Positions 24,439 through 33,522 of a stretch of DNA of 64,000 bases are shown here, piece after piece. Each line of letters begins with the position of its first letter. Position 1 is the stretch's first letter. The stretch spans positions 248,001-312,000 of the forward strand of contig NZ_JASISW010000004.1 in the NCBI RefSeq assembly GCF_030063335.1. The letters are read 5' to 3'. The translations under genes were made by a program, and so were the position numbers. The notes beneath the pieces were generated by a model. That model ran no database searches. It was given only the letters and a program-made list of their open reading frames with translations, and was not told the origin of the DNA. Source of the DNA: Rhodococcus sp. G-MC3 (GTDB lineage Bacteria > Actinomycetota > Actinomycetes > Mycobacteriales > Mycobacteriaceae).

Positions 24439-25197
24439 TCAGCCGCCGGCCACCATTCCTCGGTGCATGACACGGTCGCCTACAACGCCGGAGTGGTCGG
24501 CCTTGTGCATCACGCACCGGTTGTCCCACATCACCACGTCGCCGGGTGACCACGAATGTCGGTACACGTTCGGTTCTCGCGTCGAGTGGTCCACGAGGTA
24601 CTCGATGAACTCGGCGCCGTCGGATTCCGACATTCCGCTCACAGCGACGCACCGCGCGGGCGCCGACAAGTAGAGCGACTTTTGATGCGACAGAGGGTGC
24701 TTCAACACCAGAGGATGAACAGCGGAGCCGTCCATGCCCGCGAGGCCCGTGACTCGGTGGGTGACTTTTCGACGATCGACGAACGAGCGATCCGCCGCCG
24801 GCAGGGTGGCGTACGCGCGGTACTGATTGCTGAACAGGGTCTGGCCTCCGGCAGCAGGTACTTCGACGGCGCGAAGAGCCGTGTAGGCCGGTGGATGCCG
24901 AACGTACGTGGTGTCGACATGAAAGGTCGACTTCGGTGGCGTCTTTCGCCCGACGTTGCTGATGACATTCAGGTCGGAGTATCCGTCGACGGGCGTCTCG
25001 CCCTCGGTGAACACGAGGTCACCGAAACATCGGAGGAACGAGACGAACTCGACATCGTCGATGTTTTGACTCCGGATGACCAGTACACCGTGTTCCGCCA
25101 GTAGGCGCCTCAGTTCGGCGATCTCGTGAGATCCGAGACAACCCACGTGGACGTCGTCGACCCCTGCCCCGATCGGAGCGAATGCCTCATGTCTCAC
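24439..25197 (-). CDS. TauD/TfdA Fe(II)/2-oxoglutarate dioxygenase, last gene of MAA operon
   Basis: A 252-residue dioxygenase of the TauD/TfdA family, using Fe(II), O2 and 2-oxoglutarate. The facial triad is visible: HVD in STFHVDTTYVRHPPAY, and the distal His in VMWDNRCVMHKAD. The 2-oxoglutarate-binding Arg is in VMHRGMVAG. The GTG at 25197 overlaps the mysD stop by 4 bases, so it is translationally coupled to mycosporine-type synthesis. By context it should oxidise the imino-amino acid product or a side chain, as the Fe/2OG enzyme MysH does when it makes palythines in cyanobacteria. Whether it is a MysH homologue or an independent analogue is not known. It is slightly shorter than typical TauD (about 280). 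Confidence 0.82.
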   Translation of the reverse strand: MRHEAFAPIGAGVDDVHVGCLGSHEIAELRRLLAEHGVLVIRSQNIDDVEFVSFLRCFGDLVFTEGETPVDGYSDLNVISNVGRKTPPKSTFHVDTTYVRHPPAYTALRAVEVPAAGGQTLFSNQYRAYATLPAADRSFVDRRKVTHRVTGLAGMDGSAVHPLVLKHPLSHQKSLYLSAPARCVAVSGMSESDGAEFIEYLVDHSTREPNVYRHSWSPGDVVMWDNRCVMHKADHSGVVGDRVMHRGMVAGG

Positions 25198-26231
25198 GAC
25201 GTCGTCCTTTCCCGTGACAACTCGCCGAGCGAGTGGGCGAACAGTTCGGTGACCGATATCCCTGCCGCCGCCGCCATCACTGCGACGACACTGCTCGGCG
25301 AGTACGAGCAGTACAGTCCGGCTTCGAGGAACCACACCTCACCATCGGGGTCGATACGAAAATCGAACAGGCTGTAATGACGGCAACCCAGCGCGACGTG
25401 GCACCGACGTGCTGCGGCCCAGACCTTCTCGGTGATCGGATCGTCGACATCGACGATCCATGCTCGCGTGTCGTTCTTGGCTACGAGATACAGATCCCCG
25501 TCCGGCGTTCGATCCAGCTTGTCGGAGCGTCCTCGAATCGGATTCGACTCCTTGTCGACGGCGTATTCCTCGAGCGGCAGGCACATCAATTCACCATCGA
25601 TGACGACGATGCCGCAGCGCACTTCGCGTCCCAGCTCGATGTACTGCTCGATCAACACGGCTCTCGACAATTTCAGCGCTTCGCTGATCGCATCGTCGAG
25701 AGCTTCCGAATCCCGAACCAGGGCAACGCCCATCGAGTTGTCGGAGTCCACGGGCTTCACAACGACGGGAAGCTCGGTCTCACTCACGCCGACAGCTCGT
25801 GCCAGCTCACCCCGCGGAACAGCAACTCCCGCTGCCGCAACGACGGCGCGGGCGTAGCTCTTGTCCGCGGTCATTGCCATCACCTCAGGGGTGTTACCGA
25901 GATACGGCACCCCGAGCAGATCGAAAAGACTTCGGTACGACGTCATTCCGGGCCGACAGAACATCTGCGGCACCATCACGTCGATGCCTTCGGCTGCAAT
26001 CCTGGCGATTGCCTCGGCTGCCGACAATGTTTGCGCCATGGAGATATCCACGAGTTCGACACCGCTGGGAAAGCACCAACCTCCGTCTGGGGAGACGAAC
26101 GCGATGGTCAGCCGGTAGCCCGGCTCGTCGGCGAAAGCAGCGAGGAACCCTTTCGCATACACCCGCGACAGTTCGGCGTGAAAGTCATCCACGGCCGAGC
26201 CGACGAGCGCCAGAACGGTTCGCGTCACCAT
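25194..26231 (-). CDS. mysD: D-Ala-D-Ala ligase-like enzyme (MysD type)
   Basis: A 345-residue ATP-grasp ligase of the D-alanine-D-alanine ligase family. It has GVPYLGNTPEVMAMTADKSYARAVVAAAGV, PVVVKPVDSDNSMGVALVRD (ATP-binding lysine strand) and FDFRIDPDGEVWFLEAGLYCSYSP (metal-binding segment). In mycosporine-like amino acid clusters this enzyme joins a second amino acid, typically serine or threonine, to mycosporine-glycine to give shinorine or porphyra-334. Its ATG overlaps the mysC stop by one base. The genuine peptidoglycan Ddl would be expected near cell-wall genes, which are absent here. The amino acid it adds cannot be read from sequence. Confidence 0.85.
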   Translation of the reverse strand: MVTRTVLALVGSAVDDFHAELSRVYAKGFLAAFADEPGYRLTIAFVSPDGGWCFPSGVELVDISMAQTLSAAEAIARIAAEGIDVMVPQMFCRPGMTSYRSLFDLLGVPYLGNTPEVMAMTADKSYARAVVAAAGVAVPRGELARAVGVSETELPVVVKPVDSDNSMGVALVRDSEALDDAISEALKLSRAVLIEQYIELGREVRCGIVVIDGELMCLPLEEYAVDKESNPIRGRSDKLDRTPDGDLYLVAKNDTRAWIVDVDDPITEKVWAAARRCHVALGCRHYSLFDFRIDPDGEVWFLEAGLYCSYSPSSVVAVMAAAAGISVTELFAHSLGELSRERTTS

Positions 26232-27529
26232 CAGTCACCGCCTGTCTCGACCAATTTGCCGATGTTGAAATCGATTCGTGTCCATTCGCGCCCACTCCTC
26301 AAGTTCTTCAACAGCAGACTCGGAACCTGGAGATGGTGGACGAGCAGATACGGGAGAGGATCCCACTGCGCGTAGATCGCATCGGTTCCCCCGGTGATCA
26401 CACGGAGCCGATCGCGCCGCGAGGAGCGAGTCACCAAGCCCCAGAGTTCGTGGTAGATCCAGTACGTCGGTTTCGCTTCCGGCTTCGGCACGAGAACATC
26501 GTCTGCGGTTTCCAGATACGCACCGGCCAGACCCGGATGGTTGTAGAACATCGTGATGGCCGAATGCGTGCGCGGATTGCATTCGATGGCGTAGACCTGT
26601 CCGTCTGCAGCCTCGATGAAGTCGAACGACAACTGTCCGGTAACGCCGAGCGCGCCCACGAATGTCTGTACCCAGGCCAAGATATCGGGCTTGTCCACCA
26701 TCGCATAGTTGACCTGGAATGCGGAGGACTCGCAGCAACCGTAGACCTGTAGTGCACCGCTGCGCACCGTTCCGTGAGTGCAGTACTCCTGGCCGGAAAT
26801 GAACTCTTGCAGGATCCAGGGGTCGCTGTCGGAGATGGACAGAGTGCGCGCGAACGCCAAGTTCTTCTCGGGCGTCTGCGCCGACAGCCGAGTGAGATCC
26901 ATTCGGCCCACCGGGTTGTAGGCGATCCGTTTGAGGATGTATTCACGCCCCGCTCGAAAGTCGAACGATGCAATCTGCTCGGCATCGGTGATGCGGGCCC
27001 AATGCGGCACCGACAGCCCCAGACCGGTTGCGGCCGCGGAGAATGCACTCTTGTCGTCCAACATCCCGACGACTTCGGCGTTGCCGTGGATCACCTCGCA
27101 CTGCTCGTCGAGCAAGGTCATCGCCGCAGCATCGTGGATACTTGCCGCTGGACTCGCAACCGGAACGAACACGTCCACTCTCTCGTGCTCCACCAGTTCG
27201 AGAAGTGCTCTGGCGTAGCCAGGTTCGGTCGGTTCGGGTATGCAATGGAAGCTATCGACAGCGCGAGAGAACCGGTGGCCGGTGTACCGGTACTTGGCCG
27301 ATTCAGCCAGGACGACTCGGTGTCCGGCAAGGTGAAATGCCCGGGCGAGGCTCAGCGCCTTCGTCATCTTGCCCCCGGTTACCAAGACTGTTCGTCCCGA
27401 TGGCGCGGCGGCGGCGGGTCGCCTGCGCAGCAGTGCGACCCCGACGACGGCTGCATCGATCGGCAGAGTCAAGAGCAGAGCGCCCAAGGCTCCGGCCGTT
27501 CGCAACCTGGCACGGCAGTGCACGGGCAT
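26231..27529 (-). CDS. mysC: ATP-grasp mycosporine-glycine synthase (MysC type)
   Basis: A 432-residue ATP-grasp enzyme. It begins with a hydrophobic segment (ALGALLLTLPIDAAVVGVALL, about 14-35), as MysC proteins of cyanobacteria do. Then come VLVTGGKMTKALSLARAFHLAGHRVVLAE, the ATP-binding EYILKRIAYNP strand and GQLSFDFIEAADGQVYAIECNPRTHSAI. MysC activates 4-deoxygadusol and couples glycine to form mycosporine-glycine. The ATG follows the mysB stop with no gap (TAG then ATG). Predicted attachment to the membrane by the N-terminal helix is inference. Confidence 0.88.
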   Translation of the reverse strand: MPVHCRARLRTAGALGALLLTLPIDAAVVGVALLRRRPAAAAPSGRTVLVTGGKMTKALSLARAFHLAGHRVVLAESAKYRYTGHRFSRAVDSFHCIPEPTEPGYARALLELVEHERVDVFVPVASPAASIHDAAAMTLLDEQCEVIHGNAEVVGMLDDKSAFSAAATGLGLSVPHWARITDAEQIASFDFRAGREYILKRIAYNPVGRMDLTRLSAQTPEKNLAFARTLSISDSDPWILQEFISGQEYCTHGTVRSGALQVYGCCESSAFQVNYAMVDKPDILAWVQTFVGALGVTGQLSFDFIEAADGQVYAIECNPRTHSAITMFYNHPGLAGAYLETADDVLVPKPEAKPTYWIYHELWGLVTRSSRRDRLRVITGGTDAIYAQWDPLPYLLVHHLQVPSLLLKNLRSGREWTRIDFNIGKLVETGGD

Positions 27530-28360
27530 CTACGCGTCGACTCGGCGAATCAGTGTCACCCCGTCACGCATCGGCAGCAGTACCTGCTCGACACGGGAAT
27601 CCTGCACCAAAAATCTGTTGAATTCGTCCACTGCATCTCCGTTGGGGGTTCTGCTGCCTGCGTCGGCGTAGGGCGCGCCCTGCAGCAGGGTGTTGTCGAC
27701 GGCGATCACCGCGTTCGGCGACAACAGGTCGCTGTCGATCAGCGCCCGGTAGTAGTCGAGGTAGCCCGTCTTGTCGGCGTCGATGAACACCAGATCGAAA
27801 GGTGTCGATGTCCCCTTCAAACGAGCCAGTGTCTTCGCTGCCGGCCCGATCTCGACGGTGATCCGGTCACCAGCCGAGGACGATGTGAAACACTCACGCG
27901 CGACGTCGGCGACGAACTCGTCGACCTCGCATGCGACCACCTCGCCGCCCGCCGGTAACGCTTCGGCCATCGCCAAGGCGGAGTAGCCCGTGAACATGCC
28001 GATCTCCAGCACTCGCCGAGCCCCGGTCATGTGCACCAAGAATTTGAGCAGTTGCCCCTCGACGTGTCCCGAAAGCATCTCCTGCTCCAACGGACCCGAA
28101 CCCGACACGACGGCCCTCGACGCCCAATGCATGCTCTGCGTTCGGCGTGACAGCTCGGCCAATGCCGATGACTCGGGAGTGGTGCACGAGTCGAGGTACG
28201 GATCGAGGCCGGTTGCCAGATCTCGCGCCCGGCGCAACCGGAACGACAACTCCTCGGGGACATCGCACGACTCCAACAGTTTTGCCAGTTCCGTCAGCTC
28301 CGAAGCGAGGATGGTGGTCGGAGTGACCGGCCTCGGCGGAAGGGTGACCAACTCAGTCAT
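27530..28360 (-). CDS. mysB: SAM-dependent O-methyltransferase (MysB type)
   Basis: A 276-residue class I O-methyltransferase related to caffeoyl-CoA methyltransferases. The SAM motif is [20 protein letters not shown], followed by [10 protein letters not shown] and [20 protein letters not shown]. In the mycosporine pathway this step methylates 2-demethyl-4-deoxygadusol to 4-deoxygadusol. The ATG at 28360 is chosen because it overlaps the end of the cyclase gene by 8 bases; codons before it belong to that gene. The C-terminus ends exactly at the mysC start. Confidence 0.88.
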   Translation of the reverse strand: MTELVTLPPRPVTPTTILASELTELAKLLESCDVPEELSFRLRRARDLATGLDPYLDSCTTPESSALAELSRRTQSMHWASRAVVSGSGPLEQEMLSGHVEGQLLKFLVHMTGARRVLEIGMFTGYSALAMAEALPAGGEVVACEVDEFVADVARECFTSSSAGDRITVEIGPAAKTLARLKGTSTPFDLVFIDADKTGYLDYYRALIDSDLLSPNAVIAVDNTLLQGAPYADAGSRTPNGDAVDEFNRFLVQDSRVEQVLLPMRDGVTLIRRVDA

Positions 28361-29576
28361 CGGTTCCGTCGCGACCACTGGTGAACATGTCGATGCCCTC
28401 GCCGCCACGATCGAAATCGAGGCAGATCTTCTTGTGCAGCGTCAGCACGTCCCCCAACTCATCCGTTGTGATGTCGTTGAGAAAACTGCACGAGCCGATG
28501 GGGTCGGGAACGGCGGCGCGCAGCATGCCGTCACGCGTCTTCAGAATGGACGCGGTTGCGTCCGTGAGGAGTTCGGGCGTGAGATACGGACTGTCGAGCG
28601 CGAGTCCGAGGCGGCTCATGGCGCCGAGGACACGGTCACGGTCCTCCGACGATATCTGCCCTCGCTGCTCGGCAAGTGTCGTGGACAACGCCATGTCGAT
28701 ATTGATGGCGTGGCCGTGAAAGAAAGGCGCAGGGGGCGTAAGTTCGAGCGTCGGACTCCAGGTGTGACCGAACGCGATCACGCGGTCCAGTTCGATCTCG
28801 TGCAGATTCGGAGCTTCGAGCTCGAGCATGGTCTCGATGGCCTGATACGTGAGGCGGTCTGCGACTGCTCGAAGCTCTGCGCTGCCGTCGAGATGTCCGA
28901 ATCGAGTGCGAAGCAACTCGGTTCCATGTTCGTCGAGCATGTCGAAGATGGCCGAGTTACCGACCACCGAGATTTTGATCAACTCGGCCATACCGTTTCG
29001 GACCTGGTCCTCGGGGAGTGTGCCCAGGAACGAGAAGTCGAGCAACACCTTTTGCGACGCGTGGTACGCACCCAACCGGTTCTTGTGCTTGCCGTAGTTG
29101 ACCGCCACCTTGATCGACACGCTTGCGTCGATGAGACCGATCAGCGTGGTCGGGATGCGAATGTACGGAGTGTTGCGTCGGTAACCGGCGCACGCGAATC
29201 CTGCTACGTCGGTGGTCAATCCGCCGCCGACCACCAGAACGGGTTCGGTGCGTATCAACCCGAACGAGTCGAACTCGCCGACGATGCGCTCGAAAGTTTC
29301 CAACGATTTCGCAGTCTCGGCAATCTTGACCGGCACCACAGTCAGTTCGATCTCATGATGTGTGAAGTAAGAGTGAATCCTGTCTCCGTAGATGGAGTAG
29401 ACCGACTCGTCGACCACCATCAGACAACGGCCGTAGCCCCGGTAGCTGTTGGCGAGCTCGTGATTTTCAGGCGCGAACACTCCGTCGACGTAGATCAGAT
29501 CGTATTCGATCTTCTCGTATCCCTCGACGTGAAACGCTCGTTCGGTCGCGGTGACCTGCGCTTGCATTGTGCTCAT
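28353..29576 (-). CDS. mysA: Sugar phosphate cyclase, DDGS-like (MysA type)
   Basis: A 407-residue NAD-dependent sugar phosphate cyclase of the dehydroquinate synthase superfamily. It has the [13 protein letters not shown] nucleotide site (about 115-127), a [17 protein letters not shown] block (156-172) and MAELIKISV. The segment [11 protein letters not shown] (269-279) replaces the HTFGHAIE of true dehydroquinate synthase, as in the EEVS/DDGS branches. With mysB, mysC and mysD next to it, 2-demethyl-4-deoxygadusol synthase, acting on sedoheptulose 7-phosphate, is the best call. A 2-epi-5-epi-valiolone synthase cannot be strictly excluded by eye. The ATG overlaps the HAD gene stop by 4 bases. 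Confidence 0.87.
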   Translation of the reverse strand: MSTMQAQVTATERAFHVEGYEKIEYDLIYVDGVFAPENHELANSYRGYGRCLMVVDESVYSIYGDRIHSYFTHHEIELTVVPVKIAETAKSLETFERIVGEFDSFGLIRTEPVLVVGGGLTTDVAGFACAGYRRNTPYIRIPTTLIGLIDASVSIKVAVNYGKHKNRLGAYHASQKVLLDFSFLGTLPEDQVRNGMAELIKISVVGNSAIFDMLDEHGTELLRTRFGHLDGSAELRAVADRLTYQAIETMLELEAPNLHEIELDRVIAFGHTWSPTLELTPPAPFFHGHAINIDMALSTTLAEQRGQISSEDRDRVLGAMSRLGLALDSPYLTPELLTDATASILKTRDGMLRAAVPDPIGSCSFLNDITTDELGDVLTLHKKICLDFDRGGEGIDMFTSGRDGTDD

Positions 29577-30244
29577 GCGTTATCACCTTCGGCCAACGTG
29601 CTCAGCCGGTTGGGGTCGAGACGGTCGACAACCTCCTCCGCGGCAGAGAAGTCTCCGCCGGTCGTGTTGGCGTTCGGGAATGCGACGCAGCGGATGGACG
29701 CGGCGGCCGCCGATGCCACTCCGCCTTCGTTGTCTTCGATGGCAACACAGTGGGCCGCGTCTTCGCCGAGACTGTCGACGGCGAAAAGGTAGGACGCAGG
29801 GTCGGGCTTGACTTGCGACACCGCCGTGGTGTCCACGACGACATCGAACGAGTCTGCGCTCAGTGTCTCGAACGAATCCAGAAGCGCAGACACGTTTTCC
29901 GGAGATGTCGTGGTCACGAGGCCGAGTTTGAACCCGTGTTCCCGTGCTTTCGCCATCGTGTCGAGAACGCCAGGCCTCGGTTCGATTCCCTCGGTGGCAA
30001 GAAGGGTGCGAAAAATCTCGGATTTCGTCGAATGCACTGCGGCGGAGTCGACTTCTTGATTCTTGGAAGCCGCGTAGTCGGCAATGCGGGAGGCGCCCCC
30101 GTTACCACCGAGCATCGACGCGTAGTCCTCACGCGACCACGTCCAGCCCAGGTCGTGCTTCGCGAAGGCGTCGTTGAATGCTCGTCGTTGCATTTCCGAA
30201 GTGTCGGCGAGCGTACTGATGGATCCGAACAATATGGCGGTCAT
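29573..30244 (-). CDS. HAD-fold protein lacking the catalytic Asp pair
   Basis: A 223-residue CbbY/phosphoglucomutase-like HAD protein that opens the mycosporine-type operon. The cap and core motifs are present: [22 protein letters not shown], motif [11 protein letters not shown], motif III SQVKPDP and motif [12 protein letters not shown]. Motif I reads [14 protein letters not shown] instead of hhhhDxDGT. Gly7 stands where the nucleophile should be and Ile9 where the acid should be. Classical phosphatase chemistry is therefore not expected; a binding, scaffolding or regulatory role in sugar phosphate handling is possible. GGAGGG precedes the ATG at 30244. Recollection of similar GSIGTL-type HAD sequences in other bacteria suggests a subfamily, but this is unverified. 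Confidence 0.8.
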   Translation of the reverse strand: MTAILFGSISTLADTSEMQRRAFNDAFAKHDLGWTWSREDYASMLGGNGGASRIADYAASKNQEVDSAAVHSTKSEIFRTLLATEGIEPRPGVLDTMAKAREHGFKLGLVTTTSPENVSALLDSFETLSADSFDVVVDTTAVSQVKPDPASYLFAVDSLGEDAAHCVAIEDNEGGVASAAAASIRCVAFPNANTTGGDFSAAEEVVDRLDPNRLSTLAEGDNA

Positions 30245-30440
30245 GAAATGTCCCTCCATGAAAACGTGGATGTGCGCGCAGTGTGCAACGAGACACGGCG
30301 GGGGCGGCACTTTTCACACACCGCCCGGGCCGACCTTCTCTGTCGCCGTGATTCCAAGTGTGTCCATGGCGAGTGTCAGGGCACCGATCGCAAGTATCAC
30401 GAATCAGTAACAAAAAATAACAGAATGGTAACGCTGCTTG
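30245..30440 (-). promoter_or_regulatory. Leader and promoter region of the MAA operon
   Basis: This 196-base gap separates the PucR gene from the first operon gene and must contain the promoter for the six-gene unit. It is AT-rich near 30400-30440, with two GTAAC words 19 bases apart (30408-30412 and 30427-30431) flanking an A-run. No clear stem-loop with a T-run, riboswitch or small gene is visible. Confidence 0.35.
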
Positions 30441-31958
30441 CTAGGACTTCCGATCCCACGCGAGGAGCGCGAGCAGGATCTCGGCACGGACCCTTGCCTG
30501 CCCGAGATCGCACTCGAGCACCTCTTCGATTCGAGCGATCCGGGCGCGCAGTGTGTGCCGATGAATGCCGAGTCTCGACGCCGCCGACTCCCACTGACCG
30601 TTCATTTCCAGATAGGTGCGCAACGTCGTCACCAAGGTGCCGGTGTGCGCGCCGTCGTATTTCGCGAGAACGGGAACGATGGTCGAAGCGATCGTCAACA
30701 ACACCTCTCGTGCCGATTGCGATGCCAGCACTGTGTCTTCGCCCAGTGCGCGGAACTGACGGACCGGCGATTGTGGTGTCGCCAGATCGCATGCCAACCG
30801 CGCCTCCTCCAGCGCATGTTTCGCGTCGGTAATCGGGTGGATGTCGCTCAAGCCCGCGCGTAGCGAACTGCGCACTGCTCCGGGCAATCCGGCGAGCATT
30901 CCCCGCACGTACCCCAGATCGTCGGTTCCACCGAGAAGTACGGTGAGCGCTTCGGTACCGTTCTGAGCGAACATGTTTCGGCCAATACTCGCCAGCGCGC
31001 TTTCGATGTGGTCTTCGACGGCCCCGATCGCGTCGGCACCGAGCAGCAGCACTCGGACATTGCCATCGGGGTCTGCTGCATCACCGAGCACCGTTTCCAA
31101 GGATTCGGCCGACACGCTGTCGTGCAACAGAAGAGCGAGAGCTGTTGTATTGAGCTGCGATTGTCTAGATCGCAACCGCGTCGACTTCTCGAGTTCCATC
31201 GTCAGCAAAGACACCGCGTGGCCGAGCAGTATGCGATCGATGTTGGACAGGGAACCCTTGGAGGACACCGCGAGGTAATCGCGCGCACCGGCTCCTGTAC
31301 CCACCGACTGAAGGGTGAGTGTGTGTTCGGGAGTCCCGACGGTAATCGACGCCCCCGTCGGCGCAGCCCCGCTGCGCTCGATGGCGGCGCGGGCCTCGTT
31401 CGGCAATTCGCGACGATCAGGCGGATGTACCAGCGATGTACGCGGCCCGACGAGCGCAACGGCGCTCGACGTCGCGAGTGCAAGCTCACGCACCACAGCC
31501 GACGATCCCCCACGTAGCGCACTCCTGGTCATCCGCGTTTGAACCGTCGCGGCGCGCAGCACGTGCTCGTAGTCCTGCTCTGCGAGCCGAGCCATGACAG
31601 CCCTGGTGACTGCGGCGAACGGAGTTGTCAACGGAACCTCGAGCAATGGGAGTCCGTATTGATCGGCTGCCCGGATCAACGCATCCGGAATTTTCGCATG
31701 GGAAAGTCCGGTGCCGAATGCGAGCGCCGCAACGTTCGCATGATCCAACCTCTCGACATAGGCGGTGAGCCCTGTCGCAGCGGGCGAGAAGTCCAACCCT
31801 GTTGTCAGAACCAGCTCACCGCCGGACAGCCATGGCGAAGGATCCTGCAATTCGGTCGGTTGGACGAACTGAATTTCACGTATCGCGCGCTCGGGTCCAC
31901 CGCGCCGTTCCAACGCCAGTTGCTGCTGCCCAAGCAACCACGCAATGGAGACCGTCAC
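30441..31958 (-). CDS. PucR-family regulator of GABA genes
   Basis: A 505-residue PucR-type activator. The N-terminal purine-catabolism-like sensory domain (PTELQDPSPWLSGGELVLTTGLDF) is followed by a GGDEF-like middle region and a C-terminal helix-turn-helix (TYLEMNGQWESAASRLGIHRHTLRARIARIEEVL). The GTG at 31958 is preferred over longer frames because AAGGAG lies 7 bases before it. It is divergent from gabT across 198 bases that contain paired palindromes, matching the GabR-like role of PucR proteins in GABA use. It is also upstream of the mycosporine-type operon, but its target is more likely gabT-gabD. Confidence 0.82.
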   Translation of the reverse strand: MTVSIAWLLGQQQLALERRGGPERAIREIQFVQPTELQDPSPWLSGGELVLTTGLDFSPAATGLTAYVERLDHANVAALAFGTGLSHAKIPDALIRAADQYGLPLLEVPLTTPFAAVTRAVMARLAEQDYEHVLRAATVQTRMTRSALRGGSSAVVRELALATSSAVALVGPRTSLVHPPDRRELPNEARAAIERSGAAPTGASITVGTPEHTLTLQSVGTGAGARDYLAVSSKGSLSNIDRILLGHAVSLLTMELEKSTRLRSRQSQLNTTALALLLHDSVSAESLETVLGDAADPDGNVRVLLLGADAIGAVEDHIESALASIGRNMFAQNGTEALTVLLGGTDDLGYVRGMLAGLPGAVRSSLRAGLSDIHPITDAKHALEEARLACDLATPQSPVRQFRALGEDTVLASQSAREVLLTIASTIVPVLAKYDGAHTGTLVTTLRTYLEMNGQWESAASRLGIHRHTLRARIARIEEVLECDLGQARVRAEILLALLAWDRKS

Positions 31959-32091
31959 AAGATCACTCCTTCTGGCGCAACTAGCGCACACCGTTGTGGA
32001 GTGCACAATCGATGCTAGTGGACATTTCGGCACTCGGCAGCTGGTCCGTACTGATCGATACTGAACAACGAGGGAGCAGTGACGTCAGGAA

Positions 32092-32118
32092 CAACGACGT
32101 TCAGATCAACGACGTTCA
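32092..32118. promoter_or_regulatory. Tandem AACGaCGTT palindromes before gabT
   Basis: The 12-base word CAACGACGTTCA occurs twice, at 32092-32103 and 32107-32118, 15 bases apart. Each copy contains the dyad AACG-A-CGTT. They lie 39-65 bases before the gabT start in the gap shared with the PucR gene. This is the strongest candidate for the PucR binding site. Confidence 0.55.
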
Positions 32119-32156
32119 CAAGCCCCAGCCGCCAGTTCCACGAAGGGAATGCCGAC

Positions 32157-33521
32157 ATGACCGAGTACGAATACCGACTCCCGCAGGAACGACGCATCGC
32201 GACGGAGTTCCCCGGACCCAAGTCTGCAGCACTGGCGCAGCGCCGGGCCAAGGTTGTCGGGGCTGGTGTGGCCTCGACCCTGCCGTTGTACGTCGCCGAT
32301 GCCGACGGGGGCGTCATCGTGGACGTCGACGGCAACTCCCTCATCGATCTCGGTGCAGGTATCGCGGTGACCACGGTAGGCGCATCCAACCCAGCCGTCG
32401 TCTCTGCAGTGCAGAACCAGGTCGCACATTTCACCCACACCTGCTTCATGATCGCCCCCTACGAGGGATACATCGAGGTTGCCGAGAAACTCGCCGAGCT
32501 GACCCCCGGCGAGCACGAGAAGCGCAGCGTTCTGTTCAACAGCGGCGCCGAGGCCGTCGAGAACGCGGTCAAGATCGCGCGGCACGCGACCGGGCGCGAC
32601 GCCGTCATCGTGTTCGACCACGCCTACCACGGCCGGACCAACCTGACGATGGCGCTGACCGCGAAGTCGATGCCCTACAAGCACGGATTCGGACCGTTCG
32701 CTCCCGAGGTCTACCGCGCACCGATGTCCTACCCCTTCCGTGAAGGCCTCAACGCCGACGGCAGTGCGATCACCGGAGCTCAGGCGGCAGCTCGCGCGAT
32801 CTCGGTGATCGAGAAGCAGGTCGGCGCGGACAGCGTCGCCGCAGTGTTGATCGAACCGATCCAGGGTGAGGGCGGGTTCATCGTTCCCGCCGAGGGATTC
32901 CTGCCGGCACTGGCCGAGTGGGCAAAGAGCAACGGCGTCGTCTTCATCGCCGACGAGGTCCAGTCCGGCTTCACCCGAACGGGCGCCTGGTTCGCCAGCG
33001 AGCACGACGGCATCGTGCCCGACCTGGTCACCACGGCCAAGGGCATCGCAGGCGGAATGCCGCTCGCGGCAGTGACCGGACGCGCGGATCTCATCGACGC
33101 CGTGCATCCCGGCGGCCTCGGCGGAACCTACGGCGGGAACCCTGTCTCGTGTGCAGCAGCGCTCGCATCCATCGAGCAGATGGAGACGCTCGACCTGAAC
33201 TCGCGCGCCCGTCGCATCGAGGAAACGGTGACGGCACGCCTGACTGCACTGAGCAAAGAGGTCGACATCATCGGCGAGGTTCGTGGCAGAGGCGCGATGC
33301 TCGCTGTCGAACTGGTGGTTTCCGGTGGACGCGAACCAAACCCCGACGCCACCAAAGCCATTGCTGCACGGGCGTTGAAGGATGGTGTCGTCGTGTTGAC
33401 CTGCGGCACCTACGGCAACGTGATCCGCCTGCTACCTCCCCTCGTGATCTCCGACGCGCTCCTCGACGAAGCGCTGACGGTTCTAGAGGACTCCATTCGC
33501 ACTGTTGCACAGGAGAACTGA
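32157..33521 (+). CDS. gabT: 4-aminobutyrate aminotransferase
   Basis: A 454-residue class III PLP aminotransferase that moves the amino group of GABA to 2-oxoglutarate, giving succinate semialdehyde. Visible features are LFNSGAEAVENAVKIAR, VFDHAYHGRTNLTMALT, EPIQGEGGF, VFIADEVQSGFTRTG and the PLP lysine in VTTAKGIAGGMPLAAV. The ATG at 32157 has GAAGGGA 9 bases upstream; earlier in-frame codons fall in the regulator-binding repeats. It is followed after one base by gabD, so both enzymes are made together. Confidence 0.93.
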   Translation: MTEYEYRLPQERRIATEFPGPKSAALAQRRAKVVGAGVASTLPLYVADADGGVIVDVDGNSLIDLGAGIAVTTVGASNPAVVSAVQNQVAHFTHTCFMIAPYEGYIEVAEKLAELTPGEHEKRSVLFNSGAEAVENAVKIARHATGRDAVIVFDHAYHGRTNLTMALTAKSMPYKHGFGPFAPEVYRAPMSYPFREGLNADGSAITGAQAAARAISVIEKQVGADSVAAVLIEPIQGEGGFIVPAEGFLPALAEWAKSNGVVFIADEVQSGFTRTGAWFASEHDGIVPDLVTTAKGIAGGMPLAAVTGRADLIDAVHPGGLGGTYGGNPVSCAAALASIEQMETLDLNSRARRIEETVTARLTALSKEVDIIGEVRGRGAMLAVELVVSGGREPNPDATKAIAARALKDGVVVLTCGTYGNVIRLLPPLVISDALLDEALTVLEDSIRTVAQEN

Positions 33522-33522
33522 C

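Noticed and set aside
25194-26231. Housekeeping D-alanine-D-alanine ligase (ddl)
   Set aside because: The gene is locked by overlaps between mysC and the TauD gene, and no cell-wall genes are adjacent, so a MysD role is preferred.
32106-33107. A 333-codon open frame antisense to gabT
   Set aside because: It is a shadow of the aminotransferase gene, which contains all PLP motifs.
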